Assembly: GCF_023073415.1 (NCBI RefSeq)
Contig: NZ_JADPJL010000013.1
Coordinates: 1-37,408 of the forward strand
DNA: 37,408 nt
Origin: Bradyrhizobium sp. 190
GTDB lineage: Bacteria; Pseudomonadota; Alphaproteobacteria; Rhizobiales; Xanthobacteraceae
Direction of reading: 5' to 3'
This document shows, piece after piece, positions 35,222-37,408 of this stretch. Position 1 is the first letter of the stretch; each line of letters begins with the position of its first letter. The position numbers and the translations under genes are program-made. Below the pieces are notes generated by a model, which saw only the letters and a program-made list of their open reading frames with translations, had not been told where the DNA came from and made no database searches.

Positions 35222-36040
35222 TTAAGCTATGTCGTCCGCGGCTGCAGGCCGCCGCAAGGCTTTTTCTTGTGCAACGACTCCTTCCAGCCGCGAAATGTTC
35301 TCCAGCAGGCGTTGGCTGGTCAGGACGAGAAAGTAATAACCGAACTGCGGATTTTGAAAGTAGATCTCGAGGAGCTTTTCATAGGTTATGGTCAGCACTA
35401 TCCCGTCTTCTATGCATTGGACGGTCGCGGTTCGCCGTTTATTGGGAGTAAGGAAACCAAGTTCGCCCATGAGACGTCCCGGCGGAAGTTCGACGCTGAT
35501 TTCCGTGACCAAAAACTTTCCTGTGACCGTCAGGAACATCTCGGTAGCTGCATCACCCTTCTTGAACAATCTGTCGCCCCGGCGATATTTTCGTTCGGTC
35601 ATGAACGGCTTGAGCCATTCCATTGAAGTATCGCCCTCCGTCGTGATGCGTGCCTTCTTGATCAGATTGAGCATTTGGCGGAGGCGAACTGCATTGATCG
35701 GCAGCATCAGCAAGTACAGAAGAAAAGTAGCGACGTTTCCTGAGAGCGCGCCAAAGGCGGCGAAGAACGTGCAGCCGGCCATGTTCGCGACACGCAGCGG
35801 CACCATGGTCTGCATCAGCAAGGTAGCGACAAAGAAGATGGCGCCAACGAGAGCGAACATGTTGGCAAGCGTGATGTTGGCCAGGACAATTTCCAGTAGC
35901 CGATTGAATAGTGCGTCGTAGGTGATGTTGCTGGGATCGAGACCCATCTGAACTAGAATCTTTGCGATCCTGAGATTGTCCGCCGCCGTATCAAGAATGC
36001 GGTCGAGTATCGTCGACAAATCTACACTGCTGGACTTCAT
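35222..36040 (-). CDS. Popeye-like membrane protein with cyclic-nucleotide-binding domain
   Basis: This 272-residue protein has about three helices in the first half (around 53-76, 80-98 and 99-116), then a CRP-type cyclic-nucleotide-binding domain (about 140-262). The phosphate-binding cassette is visible as GRLMGELGFLTPNKRRTATVQ, with the Gly-Glu and the Arg-Thr-Ala that contact cyclic nucleotide. There is no DNA-binding helix-turn-helix. Order and length recall Popeye-domain proteins, which bind cAMP at membranes; bacterial members exist but have little known function. The ATG at 36040 follows GGGGGATGATCCG. An adenylate cyclase gene lies 4 kb away, but no physical link is shown. Confidence 0.8.
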   Translation of the reverse strand: MKSSSVDLSTILDRILDTAADNLRIAKILVQMGLDPSNITYDALFNRLLEIVLANITLANMFALVGAIFFVATLLMQTMVPLRVANMAGCTFFAAFGALSGNVATFLLYLLMLPINAVRLRQMLNLIKKARITTEGDTSMEWLKPFMTERKYRRGDRLFKKGDAATEMFLTVTGKFLVTEISVELPPGRLMGELGFLTPNKRRTATVQCIEDGIVLTITYEKLLEIYFQNPQFGYYFLVLTSQRLLENISRLEGVVAQEKALRRPAAADDIA

Positions 36041-36244
36041 CGGATCATCCCCCGCGGTACTCGCCGCATATACCGGATACTGATAATCGAAATCGGATAA
36101 AAACCATTGAGGAAGCGACGCTTTTGACCCAACTGAGAGATGTCATCGCTCCAGGGATCGGTATCTGAAACCACCCGCTGGCCCTTACAGTGTGCTACTC
36201 TGAGCCGGCACGATCCCCTGTCTTCAGCCAGGAACCGTTGCACC

Positions 36245-37201
36245 GTGACCCATTATAATAACCAGGCACGGACCGAGGAAAGCCGCTTCCGCGGTGCCCT
36301 TGACGATGCGATAATCATCCCACTTGTTTTCTTCGCGCTCGCCGCAAACAAAATCCTGCGTTTCATTCTTTCGATCTTGATGCGGTTGCTCGACTACGCC
36401 TTCCCTTTAGCAATGCAGATTGTCTGGCTTCCGCTCTTCGCGGCCAGGGTTCTTGGCAATGTCATCGTTGCTGTCATAAACGGCGCGGTGCGCTTCCTTC
36501 CCATTTCCGAGACGAAACGTCGACAGTGGAGTATATCGATCCGCCGAAACTGGTCGTGGCTCCGGCGGAAGATTAGCTATCGGGCCTTCGAACATGCTGT
36601 GTACATTGCCTTTGAAAGCGGCATGGCATGGGTGTTCCGAAAATGCCGACATCTCACTCCGAGCACCGCATTGCTCGTGATTCTGGGGGCGGTACTTTGG
36701 CTCCCGATCTCCTTCGGGGCTGCAACGGCGATGCACGCGGTATTGTTTGCCAAGGTCACGTCCTGGCCAGCTTGGATGCAACTCTTGCATCCGCTGGCAA
36801 CGGTCATCGCCAAGAGCAAGCTTTTGGTGCTGCCGGTGTACCCAGCAGCCTGGCCACAGGCCAAAAAACATCCGTTCGTTCAGCTCGCCTTCAAGGGCTA
36901 TGAAACCATCAAGTGTCTGTATGTGATCAAAAAGTTCGGTTTTCGCTATCGGCAGGCAGAGACCGCCAGCGTCGCGGCGGTTGAGAAGCTCGAGCGCACC
37001 GCAGGCCTCGCATGGGTGGCAAGGTGGCTGCGCAAGGCGCATGTCGCCGAACATTTCGGCGTCGAAAAGCCCACTCAGAAATTGCGCTCGTTCTTTTCGC
37101 GATGGTCAATTCAGTTCTCAGCCGAATACTACGAAGCGAAGGAACGGCAAGTCTCAGGTATCCCATCATTAAACAGCAGCAAGCTGCGAACGCTGAGATG
37201 A
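36245..37201 (+). CDS. Hypothetical integral membrane protein
   Basis: I do not recognise a characterised family. The protein of about 318 residues has several hydrophobic segments (around 20-40, 47-72, 140-165) and a long basic C-terminal cytoplasmic part (HPFVQLAFKGYETIKCLYVIKK, then LRSFFSRWSIQFSAEYYEAKE). I recall similar unknown proteins from Bradyrhizobium. I chose GTG at 36245, about 10 bases after AGGAA; an ATG at 36140 would add 35 residues that look non-coding and lie in the divergent promoter region. It is divergent from the Popeye-like gene, with about 200 bases between them. Confidence 0.65.
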   Translation: MTHYNNQARTEESRFRGALDDAIIIPLVFFALAANKILRFILSILMRLLDYAFPLAMQIVWLPLFAARVLGNVIVAVINGAVRFLPISETKRRQWSISIRRNWSWLRRKISYRAFEHAVYIAFESGMAWVFRKCRHLTPSTALLVILGAVLWLPISFGAATAMHAVLFAKVTSWPAWMQLLHPLATVIAKSKLLVLPVYPAAWPQAKKHPFVQLAFKGYETIKCLYVIKKFGFRYRQAETASVAAVEKLERTAGLAWVARWLRKAHVAEHFGVEKPTQKLRSFFSRWSIQFSAEYYEAKERQVSGIPSLNSSKLRTLR

Positions 37202-37294
37202 TCATCAATCTCGCGCGATCGCCGTCGATCGACGAGGCGGTGAATAACGGAGCCACTTCCGAGTTTAGCACGTAGCCGACATCACCCACTTACC

Positions 37295-37312
37295 GAATGG
37301 CCGCCTTGCGCC
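37295..37312. repeat. Copy E of an intergenic repeat core
   Basis: GAATGGCCGCCTTGCGCC is identical to 34248-34265 and matches 15 of 18 bases at 28571-28588. It follows the membrane protein stop at 37201 in a region with no gene up to the window end. Confidence 0.6.
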
Positions 37313-37408
37313 GATTGTGTTGAAGAAGTCCGCGAACCGGCAATTTGGGATCGGGCAATGCGACCGGCGCACGGGTGCTTGATTGCGCCTAGGCGGGCTG
37401 GAGCGCAG

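Overview
The window looks like chromosome of a high-GC alphaproteobacterium, most likely Bradyrhizobium or a close relative. This rests on recognition of protein families and of short intergenic repeats typical of that genus, not on a database search. Coding density is moderate. Genes lie in short operons on both strands, separated by intergenic stretches carrying dispersed repeats and decayed gene fragments. I see no rRNA operon, no complete tRNA, no CRISPR array and no intact insertion sequence.

Layout. 1-580: repeat DNA, including a palindromic element that supplies the last codons of the next gene. 555-1988(-): PlsB-like acyltransferase. 2406-3803(-): calcium-binding RTX protein with an N-terminal CHRD domain. 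4245-6445(-): alpha/beta hydrolase and class III CoA-transferase, divergent from a DapA-family enzyme (6555-7484). 7649-8661: DUF3750 protein and a 63-residue protein. 8685-11548(-): phospholipase-D/VTT fusion translationally coupled to an EEP-family phosphodiesterase. 11615-12716: small KOW-like protein, a multiply frameshifted gene relic and a regulator leader with paired repeats. 12717-16100: LuxR-type regulator with a degenerate receiver, convergent with an MHYT-PAS hybrid histidine kinase. 16204-16441: a tRNA-Gln 3' half and the tail of a lost LuxR-type gene, which looks like an integration scar.

16503-20522: a ureide locus. A DctA-family carrier, ureidoglycolate lyase and ureidoglycine aminohydrolase form one operon, divergent from a LysR gene broken by one missing base. 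The last steps of allantoin breakdown are here; allantoinase and allantoicase are not. 20596-22418(-): idnO-idnD (L-idonate/gluconate oxidation). Upstream of idnO is only the C-terminal tail of what seems to be an ABC permease, after which a HerA/DUF87-like ATPase (22626-24134) begins. 24379-24861: GreA-like factor behind a tandem 17-mer. 24963-28463: LysR regulator divergent from SDR, DUF417 (RclC/YkgB-like), secreted cupin and AhpD-like protein, a probable redox or electrophile stress cluster. 28857-31414: RlpA-like protein and an adenylate cyclase with TPRs. 31581-33763(-): msrA coupled to a ThDP-dependent acetolactate synthase-like enzyme. 33804-37201: a secreted Tyr/Gly-rich protein, an HU-family protein with a strong terminator, a Popeye-like membrane protein with a cyclic-nucleotide-binding domain, and an unrecognised membrane protein.

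I do not see a clear new defence or mobile system. The leads I rank highest are the DctA-family carrier with altered binding motifs inside the ureide operon, the LuxR regulator with a non-phosphorylatable receiver and paired 16-bp repeats in its leader, the gene relics marking past insertions, and the adenylate cyclase with a membrane-bound cyclic-nucleotide sensor.
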